A stretch of 64,000 nucleotides of DNA, from positions 59,394-123,393 of the forward strand of contig CALUTM010000001.1 of assembly GCA_944323705.1 (NCBI GenBank), given 5' to 3'. Numbering within the stretch: position 1 is the first letter of the stretch; the number at the start of each line of letters is the position of its first letter. Origin of the DNA: Candidatus Gastranaerophilales bacterium. Lineage in GTDB: Bacteria; Cyanobacteriota; Vampirovibrionia; Gastranaerophilales; Gastranaerophilaceae. Below the pieces are notes generated by a model, which had not been told where the DNA came from, did no database searches, and was given only the letters and a program-made list of their open reading frames with translations. Of the stretch, positions 37,155 to 45,853 are shown piece after piece. The position numbers were made by a program, and so were the translations under genes.

Positions 37155-37442
37155 ATGAAGATTAATTCTGTATCCGGTGGTTATGACGGAACAAAGTTAA
37201 ACGGCAGACAGCCGTCTTTTCAAAAAGTTAATGAGAAGTATCTAAAAAAAGCCGAAGAATGGTATAGAAGAAGAGGGAATATAACTAGTGAATGGTATGA
37301 ATCTCTGCGTGACGATGTAACCCTTTTTAAAGATATCTCACCACAGGACGGTGTTGATACGATGATGGCTGCAAAAAAATATGTTAACGAAGGTAGTATG
37401 AGTGCTTTCAATCACATATTAGAATGTATAAAACGCGGTTAA
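37155..37442 (+). CDS. small helical protein A of the duplicated cassette (copy 2)
   Basis: 95 residues, identical in protein sequence to the gene at 19785-20072, with the same AAGGAG site and extended -10 upstream. See that entry for the description. The identity of two such copies implies a recent duplication or ongoing gene conversion. Confidence 0.75.
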   Translation: MKINSVSGGYDGTKLNGRQPSFQKVNEKYLKKAEEWYRRRGNITSEWYESLRDDVTLFKDISPQDGVDTMMAAKKYVNEGSMSAFNHILECIKRG

Positions 37443-37507
37443 TCCATCAATTTAGCGATTTTGTTTCCAACAATGGCTCCAAGCCCCATACCGACAAGAG
37501 AGCCTGT
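37440..37507 (-). pseudogene. orphan 3' end of the glycine-zipper gene (copy 2)
   Basis: Same relic as at 20070-20137. Its codons for AIVGNKIAKLMD match the intact gene of copy 2 better than that of copy 1, which has AIAGN. Confidence 0.85.
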
Positions 37508-37541
37508 AAACCTAAAAACAAATGAAAGAAAGGAACATATT

Positions 37542-37805
37542 ATGAGAATAGATTTTAATACAACAACACCGCGTCCGTCTTTTCAAAAAGTAAACGAGAA
37601 GTATTTAAAAAAAGCTGAAGAATGGTATAGAAGAAGAGGGAATATAAACAGCACCTGGTATGACTCACTGCGGGAGGATGTGATTATCTTTAAAGATATT
37701 TCGCCGCAGGACGGAGTTGATACAATGTTGGCTGCAAAAAAATATGTCAATGAAGGCAGCATGGGATTTTTCAATCACGTATTGGAATGTATAAGACGGA
37801 GTTAA
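37542..37805 (+). CDS. small helical protein B of the duplicated cassette (copy 2)
   Basis: 87 residues. Same N-terminal MRIDFNTTTPRPSFQKVNEKY as the copy 1 gene, but NINSTWYDSLREDVIIFKDI replaces NITGEWYNSLRDDVTLFKEI, with MLAAKK for MMAAKK and CIRRS for CIKRG at the end. The changes are non-synonymous and clustered, while the outer cassette DNA is unchanged. Convergent and overlapping by 4 bp with the glycine-zipper gene. Confidence 0.75.
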   Translation: MRIDFNTTTPRPSFQKVNEKYLKKAEEWYRRRGNINSTWYDSLREDVIIFKDISPQDGVDTMLAAKKYVNEGSMGFFNHVLECIRRS

Positions 37806-38689
37806 TCCATCAATTTAGCGATTTTGTTTCCAACAATGGCACCAAGCCCCATACCGACAAGAGAACCCGTTGGGCCAAAGAGCTTGGCTCCGAGTGCTCC
37901 ACCGTATCCTATGCCTGCAATAGAGCTTGTGAGACTTACGGCTGATTTTGCTGCGGATTTTATTGCATTTTCTCCGTCGGCAATCTCTTTAATCAAATGA
38001 GCGGCTTCCAAACTGCCAAGGACCGCAGTACCTATTTTCGTTGTCCTTGTCATTGCCCTTGCGGTCAGTTCACCAAATTTAGATTTAGTGACGAATCTTC
38101 TAGCTTCAACAAAAGAGGGATTTTCTTTCGTAGAATTAATATTTTGTATCTTGGTCTCAATCTCTTTATCAGTGATGTTAAATTTCTTTGTTACTATATC
38201 TCCCAATTTGGTATTCATCAATGTTGTATCGTTTTTGAGGAGCCATTTGGCGAATTTAGGGCAGGGGCTTGTTTTAGGGTTTACAAACTTGTGCAGCAGA
38301 GTTCCTCTAAAGAACGAGAAGGGGTGTTGTGCGGTTTTGTAATCATACGCGGGGGTAAATGGATTTCCGCTCATTTTTGCTTTTATTTGTGCGTAAGCGG
38401 ACTTTGTATCACGCCAATCTTCGGGTGCGTTTAGGAGTGCAAGGGAGACTAATCCCATCGCGGGAATGTAATCTGAGTGTTCAACTTTTCCTGGAACGTT
38501 TTCAATTCGCCTGAAGGTAGGAATAATATCGAAAATCGAGCTTATGCTGTCGGTTTCTTCTTTTGGAGAATCTTTTTGCGGTTGGGTATTAAGTCTGCCT
38601 AAAGCATTCACCTCAGCTTGGTAGTCCCGCCAAATTTGGGGGAACTTTTTCTGCTCGTTATAATAAAGTATGGGGTTAATTCCTGTCAA
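37802..38689 (-). CDS. glycine-zipper protein of the duplicated cassette (copy 2)
   Basis: About 295 residues from a TTG with TAGGAG upstream. Differs from the copy 1 protein at only two residues that I can see (IADGEN for IGDGEN and AIVGN for AIAGN), although its last 180 bp carry many silent differences. The C-terminal hydrophobic glycine-rich region is therefore under constraint. Function unknown; a membrane-active or secreted effector is one possibility. Confidence 0.72.
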   Translation of the reverse strand: MTGINPILYYNEQKKFPQIWRDYQAEVNALGRLNTQPQKDSPKEETDSISSIFDIIPTFRRIENVPGKVEHSDYIPAMGLVSLALLNAPEDWRDTKSAYAQIKAKMSGNPFTPAYDYKTAQHPFSFFRGTLLHKFVNPKTSPCPKFAKWLLKNDTTLMNTKLGDIVTKKFNITDKEIETKIQNINSTKENPSFVEARRFVTKSKFGELTARAMTRTTKIGTAVLGSLEAAHLIKEIADGENAIKSAAKSAVSLTSSIAGIGYGGALGAKLFGPTGSLVGMGLGAIVGNKIAKLMD

Positions 38690-38721
38690 TACAAACACTC
38701 CTACACTAACGGACTTATATA

Positions 38722-38751
38722 TATAAAGTTATCTGCCGATTTAAAATTGCC
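38722..38751 (-). promoter_or_regulatory. GGCAAT-N18-TTTATA promoter-like motif, copy 2
   Basis: Identical to the site at 21352-21381, upstream of the second glycine-zipper gene. Confidence 0.55.
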
Positions 38752-38906
38752 CAATTTATTGCGTTTTTTAATAAATTTTTACAAAAAAACGGGGAATTAT
38801 ACTGAAACTTTGAATAGTCCAAATAACCCATTTTAAGTAACTTTGGTTCAAAAAAGTAAAATAATATGTTATTATTCTCTTAAGACATTATTTGGAGAGA
38901 GGAAAA

Positions 38907-40613
38907 ATGCAGGTTTCAAAACGGCTGGTCGTAAAAAAAGAAATCCCGATGGATAATTCTAAAGATTTGATTGTGTCTTTGGACGTTGCAATGGGTGAGT
39001 ATTATTGTAAAAATAACAACTTTGAAAGAGGATTAGAAATTTTTCGAAGTGTTATTCCAACTATATATGACGAAACCGAAAGAAATAAAGTAGTTAATCA
39101 ATATATGAATTATGCCATGCAATACGCTCAAAAGATGTCGTTGGATAAGAAATACATTGAGGCAATCGAGCAGTATCGCGATATAATGAAATTTTCCGGG
39201 TTTCCGATAAATGTATACAAAAATATCGGATTATGTATGAAATCAATAGGTAACGCCGATTTAGCCATTAAATTTTTAAAAAGATTTGAAGAAATTTCAC
39301 CCGACAAAGAGGACGTATATGTATATCTTGCAGATCTTACATATACTGATATTAAGGACAATAAAAAGGCAATCGAGTATTACGAAAAAGCCCTTGAGAG
39401 AAACAGAAATAATTATTCAATTTATAACATGCTCGGGCACCTGTATTCAACCTGCTATCAGGATAAATTTAAGGACAAACAAATCGGTTATTTGACACGT
39501 GCATTTGAACTTGCACCAAATAACAGAATTGTTGTTAAAAACCTGGCTTATGTATACGGCAAGTTTGACGAGATACAGAAAGCGGACGAGTTCTATTCAA
39601 AACTTATGTATCTCAATCCCACACATTCGGATTTACACGCGTACGGGGCATATTTGGTTCGCCACAAAAGATTTTCGGAAGGTTTCAAATTCCTTCAGCA
39701 CAGGTTCCAAAAAGAGGACTTAAAGAATGTATCGTTTCCGCCGTTATTCTCGACAAAAAAGAAAAAGTGGAATATGAAAGTAGATATTAAAGACAAACAT
39801 ATTCTTGTACACTTTGAACAGGGATTTGGTGATTCAATAATGTTCGTTCGTTTCCTTGATGATTTAAAAAAACGATGCAAAGAAGTTTCTCTTGTTGTCC
39901 AAAAACAACTTGTTGAGCTTTTTAATGATTCAAAACTCGGGGTAAACATATATACGGAAGATGAAATATCAAAAATAAATTATGACTATTGGATACCGAT
40001 GATGGATTTGCCTATTGTCTGTGAAACTCAGGCGGATTCAATACCTAAGGCGGGCGGATATCTAAAAGTGCCCAAAAGCAAGATTAACGCATACAGGAAA
40101 GCACATATTAATGATAATGAAAAAATAAAAATCGGTATAGCATATGAAGGGACATTGGCAAGCAAAGAAACTGACAGGGATATACCTCTAAGCTACTTGT
40201 ACCCTCTTATGCGGCTTCCCGATGTCGAAGTATACAGTTTTCAGGTTGACGACTTAACTCGCCAAATGGATATGGTGCCTTCGGATGCACAACTTATAAG
40301 GCTCGGAAAAACTTTCAAAAATTGGGAAGACACTGCTTGTGCAATGAATTGTATGGATTTGATGGTAACAACCGATAACGGTGTAATGAATCTTGCGGGA
40401 GCTTTAGGGATTAAGACGTTCGGAATCTTCAACAGGATTGTGGAGTGGCGTTGGTTTAAAACCGAGGGAGAGGATATTGCGTGGTATAAAAGTATAAAGC
40501 CTTTCCAATGCCCGACCTCAGGGGCTTGGGAAATTCCCGTAGGAAAAATTTTGGAAGAGATTGATAAGATCAGGTGTAAGAGAATCGGCGACAAAATCAA
40601 AAGAAAAGTATAA
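38907..40613 (+). CDS. TPR protein with GT9-like domain, paralogue
   Basis: 568 residues from an ATG with AGAGAGGA upstream. Several tetratricopeptide repeats fill about residues 20-270, for example KAIEYYEKALERNRNNYSIYNMLG. The C-terminal part mirrors the protein at 5408-6868: HILVHFEQGFGDSIMFVRFL, then IKIGIAYEGTLA, and TTDNGVMNLAGALGIKTFG where a GT9 enzyme has its sugar-nucleotide loop. The two proteins probably act on related glycan or protein substrates. Confidence 0.78.
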   Translation: MQVSKRLVVKKEIPMDNSKDLIVSLDVAMGEYYCKNNNFERGLEIFRSVIPTIYDETERNKVVNQYMNYAMQYAQKMSLDKKYIEAIEQYRDIMKFSGFPINVYKNIGLCMKSIGNADLAIKFLKRFEEISPDKEDVYVYLADLTYTDIKDNKKAIEYYEKALERNRNNYSIYNMLGHLYSTCYQDKFKDKQIGYLTRAFELAPNNRIVVKNLAYVYGKFDEIQKADEFYSKLMYLNPTHSDLHAYGAYLVRHKRFSEGFKFLQHRFQKEDLKNVSFPPLFSTKKKKWNMKVDIKDKHILVHFEQGFGDSIMFVRFLDDLKKRCKEVSLVVQKQLVELFNDSKLGVNIYTEDEISKINYDYWIPMMDLPIVCETQADSIPKAGGYLKVPKSKINAYRKAHINDNEKIKIGIAYEGTLASKETDRDIPLSYLYPLMRLPDVEVYSFQVDDLTRQMDMVPSDAQLIRLGKTFKNWEDTACAMNCMDLMVTTDNGVMNLAGALGIKTFGIFNRIVEWRWFKTEGEDIAWYKSIKPFQCPTSGAWEIPVGKILEEIDKIRCKRIGDKIKRKV

Positions 40614-40703
40614 TCTCTCCGACTTTAGCATTATATTTTTAAATTCTGTACATTGAATTGATGAAACGGGTTCAAACAAGCAAACGTAGTATGGAACCTT
40701 CCG

Positions 40704-41987
40704 TTAGCTTCCGAATACTGCTTTCAGTTTCTGCCAAAAATTCATGCCTTTTAGTTGCATTTTTAAAAACAGAGGCATTTTCTCTGTAGGCTCCTGAATC
40801 TTGGACCAGGCTGGAACAACTTCATCGCTTATGGCACCTGTAGTTAAGCCTTTTGATTTCATTGCATTTTCAAGATATTTAATATCAAATTTTTCTGCTG
40901 TCGGATTTGCGGATTTTTCACTAATAGTAAGACCAAAGTCATCGACTGCTTTCTTTGCAATATCTTCTACGTCACGTTGTGAATATTTGCGTTTATGTAA
41001 TTCTTTCACAAAACTTTGAACTTTAGATTTATTGTTTTCGAAGAATTTATACTCATTTACTGCTTTTAAATCCCGCAATTGGAATTTAAGTGCGGCTTCA
41101 AGCTCTGTTGTATTTGGCAGGTCAATTTCTATCATATTTTTAAACCTGCTTAAAGAGGCCTTATCTAAATTACCTGAGGACGGATTAACGTTTGTTGTGC
41201 CGATAATCTTAAGATTTGAACAATCTTTGATTAAATCCAAACCGTTAAGAAAAGCTGTCCTGTTTTCCGCAAGGTGTAAGTTATTGGCACCGCATTTTTC
41301 ACGGGGAACCAACAGAGCATCTATTTCGTCAAATGATACAACGTATTTTTTGTTTGGATTTTTTGTCGCCGTTGCTTTAAGCTGCTTAAACACATTTTGA
41401 ATTTCAACGGAAGTCTGACCTATATAGGGAGAAGAAACATCCGCAAACTGGACTTTTGTATATTCTGCACCTATTTCTTTGGCAAGAATCTGCCCGCTGA
41501 ATGTTTTACCTGTACCGGACGGACCGTACATAAGAATACACTGCTCGGGGTTTTTCATCCCGGTATAGTCCAATACCGCTTTGCTAACATCACCCCTTTT
41601 TTTCATTTTTTGAATAAACTCCCTAACCTTAGGGTTTACACAATCATCTGTCAAATTCGGGAAATTGGTTTTCTTGGAAATATCTTCCCAGACCAATTTT
41701 ATATTTTTAGAAGCCCCGTTTGCCCCGCCTTTTTTCAGACCGAGAACAGTTGCAATTGCCATTACGGCAAAGGAAGCTGCAAGCACTACCTGAGCCGTAA
41801 CACCCGTTTTATACCAACGTTCTTTATTTTGTGCCTTCTTTGTAGCCTTTTGTTGCTCCATAGCTTGAAGCATAAATACATCATCCATATTATTATCGGC
41901 AGGCATCGGCGGTGTATAACGGTTGTTATAACTCACGGCTGCCGTATCCGCTTTAAATCTTATATTGTTATTTATTTGATTTACCAC
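40704..41987 (-). CDS. membrane-anchored AAA+ ATPase 1
   Basis: 427 residues from a GTG with GGGAGG upstream. N-terminal NNIRFKADTA (FK motif at 11-12), a disordered stretch, one membrane segment (about 63-83), then an AAA+ module with Walker A GPSGTGKT (155-162), Walker B VVSFDEID and a sensor-1 IGTTNVN. The C-terminal helical lid follows. No protease motif (HExxH) is seen, so it is not FtsH; closest in layout to anchored remodelling ATPases. Paired with a second anchored AAA+ gene upstream. Confidence 0.82.
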   Translation of the reverse strand: MVNQINNNIRFKADTAAVSYNNRYTPPMPADNNMDDVFMLQAMEQQKATKKAQNKERWYKTGVTAQVVLAASFAVMAIATVLGLKKGGANGASKNIKLVWEDISKKTNFPNLTDDCVNPKVREFIQKMKKRGDVSKAVLDYTGMKNPEQCILMYGPSGTGKTFSGQILAKEIGAEYTKVQFADVSSPYIGQTSVEIQNVFKQLKATATKNPNKKYVVSFDEIDALLVPREKCGANNLHLAENRTAFLNGLDLIKDCSNLKIIGTTNVNPSSGNLDKASLSRFKNMIEIDLPNTTELEAALKFQLRDLKAVNEYKFFENNKSKVQSFVKELHKRKYSQRDVEDIAKKAVDDFGLTISEKSANPTAEKFDIKYLENAMKSKGLTTGAISDEVVPAWSKIQEPTEKMPLFLKMQLKGMNFWQKLKAVFGS

Positions 41988-42008
41988 ACAAACCTCCCGG
42001 TTAGTTAA

Positions 42009-42037
42009 TATAAAACAAGTATACTGAAAAAATTGCC
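42009..42037 (-). promoter_or_regulatory. GGCAAT-N17-TTTATA promoter-like motif
   Basis: GGCAAT (42037-42032) and TTTATA (42014-42009) on the minus strand with 17 bp between, 22 nt before the GTG of AAA+ ATPase 1. Confidence 0.5.
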
Positions 42038-42054
42038 TTATTTGTTACAATTCT

Positions 42055-43209
42055 TTATATTTTCCCTAAATCTTTTAACAATTTACCAAAATCGGCATCT
42101 GTAAAATTAAGTTCATGTTGTTTGTTTTTAATAGTGTTAAGGATGTCAACCAATTCAACTTTTGCATTGTCGCCTTTGACAGATGATGCCGCAGCATCAT
42201 AGATAGAATCCAATGTCCTGAATGACACGTTATGTTCTGTCTTTGCAAGGAATTCAGACAAAAGTTTCAGTTCTTTACTGTCCGTTTTTAAGGCTTCGCT
42301 AACTAACGGACTGTCTTTGTAATGATATTTTATTGAATTTGCAATTTGTTCTTTCGTCGGCAAATCAACAAGAATTTTCTCGCTAAATCTGTCCAACATA
42401 GGTCTGTCCAGTTTTTTGCCGCCTAGTGTAACTCCTTTTTCCACATTAATAGGTAAATTCGTAGCACCAATAGTGATAATATTATCACGTTTTCCGAGTT
42501 TTTCGGTAAAACATTTTTTGAACTCGTTTAACATATCATTTGAGTGTTTTGCACTCAAGCTGTTATCCACCATCATAACAGAATCAATTTCATCCACAAA
42601 AACAAAGAATTTTTTGTTCGGGTTACTGTCTGCTTCTTTACATATCATATCTACTGCCTTATTCAGGTTACGTTCGCTTACGCTTTGATATTCCGAACCC
42701 AAACTGGTTACATCAAGAGCAGCAAATTTTGATTCAGGGAATTCTCTAGCCAAAGCCTTTGCAAAAGTTGTTTTACCTGTTCCGGGAGGTCCGTATAATA
42801 AAACAGATTTAACGGGTTTCCCGCCTCTTTCTTTCAGAGCCTTCGGATTTTCAACACTGTTTTTAAACTTAGTAATAAATTTATTTAAACTTTCGGGCAG
42901 TGCCAACTCATCGACCTTAGCGGATTTTCCAAGGTCAGACCAGATTTCTTTCAGTTCACTGGTTTTCTTACCCATTCCGCCACCCATTTTAAATGCGGCA
43001 ACAACGCTTGCAATAATTGCTAACATCGCACCTGCCTGTAGTCCATACATCAAATTTTGTTTCCGTTTAGCATTTTTTTGTTCTTTTTCCTGCTGTCTTA
43101 CAAAAGTATCGAACTCCGTCCGTTGCGGAGATGCACTTACCGATTTAAAATTTACTGCATTCGCCTTTGGAATGATTGTGTTGTTTCCTATTGAATCTAC
43201 TTTTGTCAT
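42055..43209 (-). CDS. membrane-anchored AAA+ ATPase 2
   Basis: 384 residues. N-terminal NAVNFKSVSASP (FK motif at 21-22), one membrane segment (about 53-74), Walker A GPPGTGKT (140-147), Walker B FFVFVDEID and sensor ITIGATNLP, arginine finger region DRPMLDRF. Same architecture as the neighbour at 40704-41987 but clearly diverged. GTAGGAG precedes the ATG. Substrate unknown. Confidence 0.82.
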   Translation of the reverse strand: MTKVDSIGNNTIIPKANAVNFKSVSASPQRTEFDTFVRQQEKEQKNAKRKQNLMYGLQAGAMLAIIASVVAAFKMGGGMGKKTSELKEIWSDLGKSAKVDELALPESLNKFITKFKNSVENPKALKERGGKPVKSVLLYGPPGTGKTTFAKALAREFPESKFAALDVTSLGSEYQSVSERNLNKAVDMICKEADSNPNKKFFVFVDEIDSVMMVDNSLSAKHSNDMLNEFKKCFTEKLGKRDNIITIGATNLPINVEKGVTLGGKKLDRPMLDRFSEKILVDLPTKEQIANSIKYHYKDSPLVSEALKTDSKELKLLSEFLAKTEHNVSFRTLDSIYDAAASSVKGDNAKVELVDILNTIKNKQHELNFTDADFGKLLKDLGKI

Positions 43210-43239
43210 ACGAACTCCTACATTGACACTTCTATCATG

Positions 43240-43268
43240 TATAAAACAAAATTTTTTACAAAATTGAC
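43240..43268 (-). promoter_or_regulatory. variant of the GGCAAT/TTTATA motif (GTCAAT)
   Basis: GTCAAT (43268-43263) and TTTATA (43245-43240), 17 bp apart, 31 nt before the ATG of AAA+ ATPase 2. Weaker match than the other sites. Confidence 0.4.
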
Positions 43269-43420
43269 TAATAAATCGATAAAAAGATTCTTAAAATGGC
43301 TGTAATGAAGTAATATCAATAAAAACGTCTTCTTAATAAATCTTAATATTAATGGTAAAATTTGTCTTTTTTATTTATTTTATTTGGAATAATAGCTATT
43401 TAACCGTTTAAAATAGCCTA

Positions 43421-43459
43421 AAAATAAAGGCTTCAGAAAATCTCTAAAGCCTTTATTTT
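43421..43459 (-). terminator. terminator after tRNA-Pro
   Basis: AAAATAAAGGCTT (43421-43433) pairs with AAAGCCTTTATTTT (from 43446); on the minus strand the stem ends in a T-rich tract just downstream of the tRNA. Confidence 0.75.
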
Positions 43460-43463
43460 AAAA

Positions 43464-43540
43464 TGGTCGGGATGACACGATTTGAACGTGCGACCCCCTC
43501 GTCCCAAGCGAGGTGCGCTACCAAGCTGCGCTACATCCCG
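43464..43540 (-). tRNA. tRNA-Pro (anticodon TGG)
   Basis: 77 nt with the 3' CCA encoded. The minus strand folds into a complete cloverleaf: acceptor CGGGATG with CATCCCG, D arm GCGC-AGCTTGGTA-GCGC, anticodon stem CCTCG/CGAGG with loop CTTGGGA, and T arm with GTTCAAATC. The anticodon TGG reads proline codons. Confidence 0.96.
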
Positions 43541-43759
43541 ATATTAAGTTTTCAAATGTGGTAGCCCACCTACGGTGCTACCTCTCGAAAAATGTGACAT
43601 TTCGTCACTTTTTTCTCGGCACATTCAAGCTGTACTGCATCTAAGTATTAAATTTTCAAACAAATACCTGCTGTATTCCGCATGGAATGCAGACCTATAT
43701 TACAGTAAACATATTGATAAATCAAGTTTTTGTTTTGGAAGTTAATATCTGAAACTATG
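43541..43759 (-). promoter_or_regulatory. tRNA-Pro upstream region with two hairpins
   Basis: Between the tRNA and the divergent acetolactate synthase gene lie two inverted repeats: GGTAGC/GCTACC (43560-43565 with 43577-43582) and GTGAC/GTCAC (43594-43598 with 43604-43608). On the minus strand two near-identical TTTGAAAA(C/T)TTAATA segments occur, one just before the tRNA. No ORF. The tRNA promoter must be here but I cannot place it with confidence. Confidence 0.35.
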
Positions 43760-43788
43760 TTTACGCACTTGCCCGTTTGGTGTATAAT
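43760..43788 (+). promoter_or_regulatory. acetolactate synthase promoter, near-leaderless
   Basis: TTTACG (43760-43765), 17 bp, TATAAT (43783-43788); the ATG follows 9 nt later with no ribosome binding site, implying a very short or absent 5' leader. Confidence 0.6.
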
Positions 43789-43797
43789 AGCAGTGCT

Positions 43798-45417
43798 ATG
43801 ACAAATCTTATCAGTCCAAACAAAACCAAGACATCAGCTGCAGTTTTGGTAGATACACTCACAAAACTCGGAGTCGACAGTGTTTTTGGTTACCCCGGAG
43901 CTGCAGTTCTTAGCATTTACAACGAGTTGTCCAAAACCAAATCCATACAACACTATCTCGTCCGTCATGAACAGGCTGCTGTCCATGCTGCGGAGGGTTA
44001 TGCACGCGTTAGCGGAAAAACAGGAGTTGTACTTGTAACCTCAGGTCCGGGGTTTACAAATACAATAACGGGAATTGCTAATGCATACGCTGATTCTACA
44101 CCGCTTGTAATCCTTGCAGGCGACGTTTCTGCGGCAAATACTCAAGGGAAAGTCTTTCAGCAGGTTGATATTATATCGCTTGTGCATTCTTGCACAAAGG
44201 AGTGCTATAAACTGTCTGAAAATGATGACATTGCGAATGTTATTGAAAAAGCTTTTGAAATTGCGGAGACAGGTAAAAAAGGGCCGGTTGTGATTGCACT
44301 TCCGCGTAATCTTTTAGAAACCGAATATGAACAAAAGAAAAACTCCCTTAATAAACAAAAAGAAGATAAACTTCTTAATACGTATGATTTTTCAAACCTG
44401 AATAAACTTATTTCTTCCGCACAAACTCCTTTAATATTGGTTGGAGGCGGATGTGTTAACGCAAGTTATGAGGTCGAAAAATTTGTCTCTCGTCTGCAAT
44501 GTCCTGTTGTCTCAACATTAATGGGTATTGGAATTTATCCCTCAGAGAATAATTTTTACCTCGGAATGATTGGACTTAACGGGACTCTGCCCGCAAATTC
44601 GGCTCTTGATGAATGTGATTTACTTATAGCTCTGGGCGTAAGTTTTTCAAACCGTTCAGTCTGCAACGGAAACAATTTTGCTAAAAATGCTAAAATCGTA
44701 AGTATTAATTTAGAACCCTGTCCTCTTAATGCAGAACTTGTGATTCAGGCTGATATTAAAGAATTCTTATCGAAATATATAGATGAAAATACATTTTTTG
44801 AACCGAAAGAAAAATGGCTCGTTAGGGCGGATGCATTAAAAGATGAAACGGTTTTGCCGGAGTATGCTTCAAATACCACTCTGCATTCCTCTTATGTTTT
44901 GGAAACACTCTCAGAATATACAAAATATTATGAACCGACCGTGGTTACGGATGTCGGTCAACACCAAATGCTGACGGCACAATTTTTTAATTTTAACAAG
45001 CCACGTAAATTTATAACCTCAGGCGGGCTCGGAACCATGGGTTTTGGTCTGCCCGCTGCAATAGGAGCTTATATCGCAAATCATGATAATCTGGTTATAA
45101 ATATTACGGGTGACGGCTCGTTTCAAATGAACCTGCAAGAACTTGCAACTTGCAGAGAACACAACATTCCGATAAAAATTATAATTATGAATAACGGCTA
45201 CCTTGGCATGGTAAGGCAGCTCCAGGAGAAAATCTACAAAAACAGATATCAGGTAGAGATGATTAATCCCGATTTTACAAAAATTGCCGAAGCCTATGAC
45301 TTATTTGCAATAAGTGTCAAAACGAAAGACGAATTAATTCCCGCACTAGAGAAAGCCATAAAACATGACGGAACCGCCATTGTAGATATTGTTATTGATT
45401 CTTTTGAAAATATTTAA
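43798..45417 (+). CDS. ilvB: acetolactate synthase large (catalytic) subunit
   Basis: 539 residues. A thiamine diphosphate enzyme that joins two pyruvates, or pyruvate and 2-oxobutyrate, for branched-chain amino acids. FGYPGAAVLSIYNEL, the catalytic Glu in RHEQAAVHAAEGYAR, VTSGPGFTNTITG, FQQVDI and the ThDP motif GDGSFQMN ... NNGYLGMV are present. The Trp normally found after GMVRQ is Leu475 here. No regulatory subunit (ilvN/H) follows. A strong terminator ends the transcript. A different ThDP carboligase is the alternative, but the family match is good. Confidence 0.88.
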   Translation: MTNLISPNKTKTSAAVLVDTLTKLGVDSVFGYPGAAVLSIYNELSKTKSIQHYLVRHEQAAVHAAEGYARVSGKTGVVLVTSGPGFTNTITGIANAYADSTPLVILAGDVSAANTQGKVFQQVDIISLVHSCTKECYKLSENDDIANVIEKAFEIAETGKKGPVVIALPRNLLETEYEQKKNSLNKQKEDKLLNTYDFSNLNKLISSAQTPLILVGGGCVNASYEVEKFVSRLQCPVVSTLMGIGIYPSENNFYLGMIGLNGTLPANSALDECDLLIALGVSFSNRSVCNGNNFAKNAKIVSINLEPCPLNAELVIQADIKEFLSKYIDENTFFEPKEKWLVRADALKDETVLPEYASNTTLHSSYVLETLSEYTKYYEPTVVTDVGQHQMLTAQFFNFNKPRKFITSGGLGTMGFGLPAAIGAYIANHDNLVINITGDGSFQMNLQELATCREHNIPIKIIIMNNGYLGMVRQLQEKIYKNRYQVEMINPDFTKIAEAYDLFAISVKTKDELIPALEKAIKHDGTAIVDIVIDSFENI

Positions 45418-45430
45418 GTTTTGCATAATA

Positions 45431-45459
45431 AAAAACCTCCTTAAAAGATGGAGGTTTTT
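45431..45459 (+). terminator. rho-independent terminator after ilvB
   Basis: AAAAACCTCC pairs with GGAGGTTTTT around a 9-nt loop, just after the ilvB stop. Confidence 0.88.
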
Positions 45460-45507
45460 AATTTTTTCCCAATAATTCCTTTTTCCTTTTCCGCTTCTCA
45501 ATCGGCA

Positions 45508-45696
45508 CTAATCCAATAATGCCTCAAGAATTGCTGCATTTTTTACAGCCATTGTACTTGTTTTGACCCTGCTTTTGTACATATAACTTCTTAAAGCTTC
45601 TCTGATTAATTCGGAACGAGTTCTGTTTTCTCCTTCTGCTACTTTGTCAATTCTGTCCAAAAATTCTTCGGGCATTGAAATTAGTACTCTTGCCAT
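45508..45696 (-). CDS. ribbon-helix-helix (CopG-type) protein
   Basis: 62 residues from an ATG with AAAGGAG upstream. VLISMPEEFLDRIDKVAEG and RTRSELIREALRSYM match the RHH fold, in which the short strand near the N-terminus enters the DNA major groove. No toxin gene is adjacent, so it is more likely a free-standing regulator than an antitoxin. It has one of the clearest GGCAAT/TTTATA promoter motifs. Confidence 0.85.
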   Translation of the reverse strand: MARVLISMPEEFLDRIDKVAEGENRTRSELIREALRSYMYKSRVKTSTMAVKNAAILEALLD

Positions 45697-45741
45697 ATAT
45701 TTCTCCTTTACATTGTAATGACTTTTGATATCTTGTATATA

Positions 45742-45771
45742 TATAAAGTCAACTAAAGAAAAAAAATTGCC
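45742..45771 (-). promoter_or_regulatory. GGCAAT-N18-TTTATA promoter-like motif
   Basis: GGCAAT (45771-45766) and TTTATA (45747-45742) on the minus strand, 18 bp apart, 46 nt before the RHH start codon. Shares GACTTTATATATATA with the cassette sites. Confidence 0.55.
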
Positions 45772-45804
45772 TTTTTTTAAAGCTTTTATTAAGTTTTGTA
45801 ACAA

Positions 45805-45838
45805 AATATCCCCGCCAACCAATAGTGACGGGGATATT
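45805..45838 (-). terminator. terminator of the SLH-protein gene
   Basis: AATATCCCCG pairs with CGGGGATATT and on the minus strand is followed by TTTTG, 16 bp after the SLH gene stop. Confidence 0.8.
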
Positions 45839-45853
45839 CTTTTTGAGTTTTTC

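Larger units (their letters stand above)
37078..38787. repeat. 1.71-kb duplicated cassette, copy 2
   Basis: Second copy of 19708-21417, inserted between mutS and a TPR gene. Identical outer parts and a divergent core at 37592-37980. Same gene order and promoters as copy 1. The two copies are direct repeats 17.4 kb apart and could recombine to delete the DNA between them. Confidence 0.9.

Noticed and set aside
40704..41987. FtsH protease
   Set aside because: The AAA+ module is present but there is no HExxH zinc-protease domain.
43560..43590. T-box-like sequence (GAGGTAGCACCGTAGG on the minus strand)
   Set aside because: The core UGGNACCGCG is not matched, and the only downstream gene on that strand is a tRNA.
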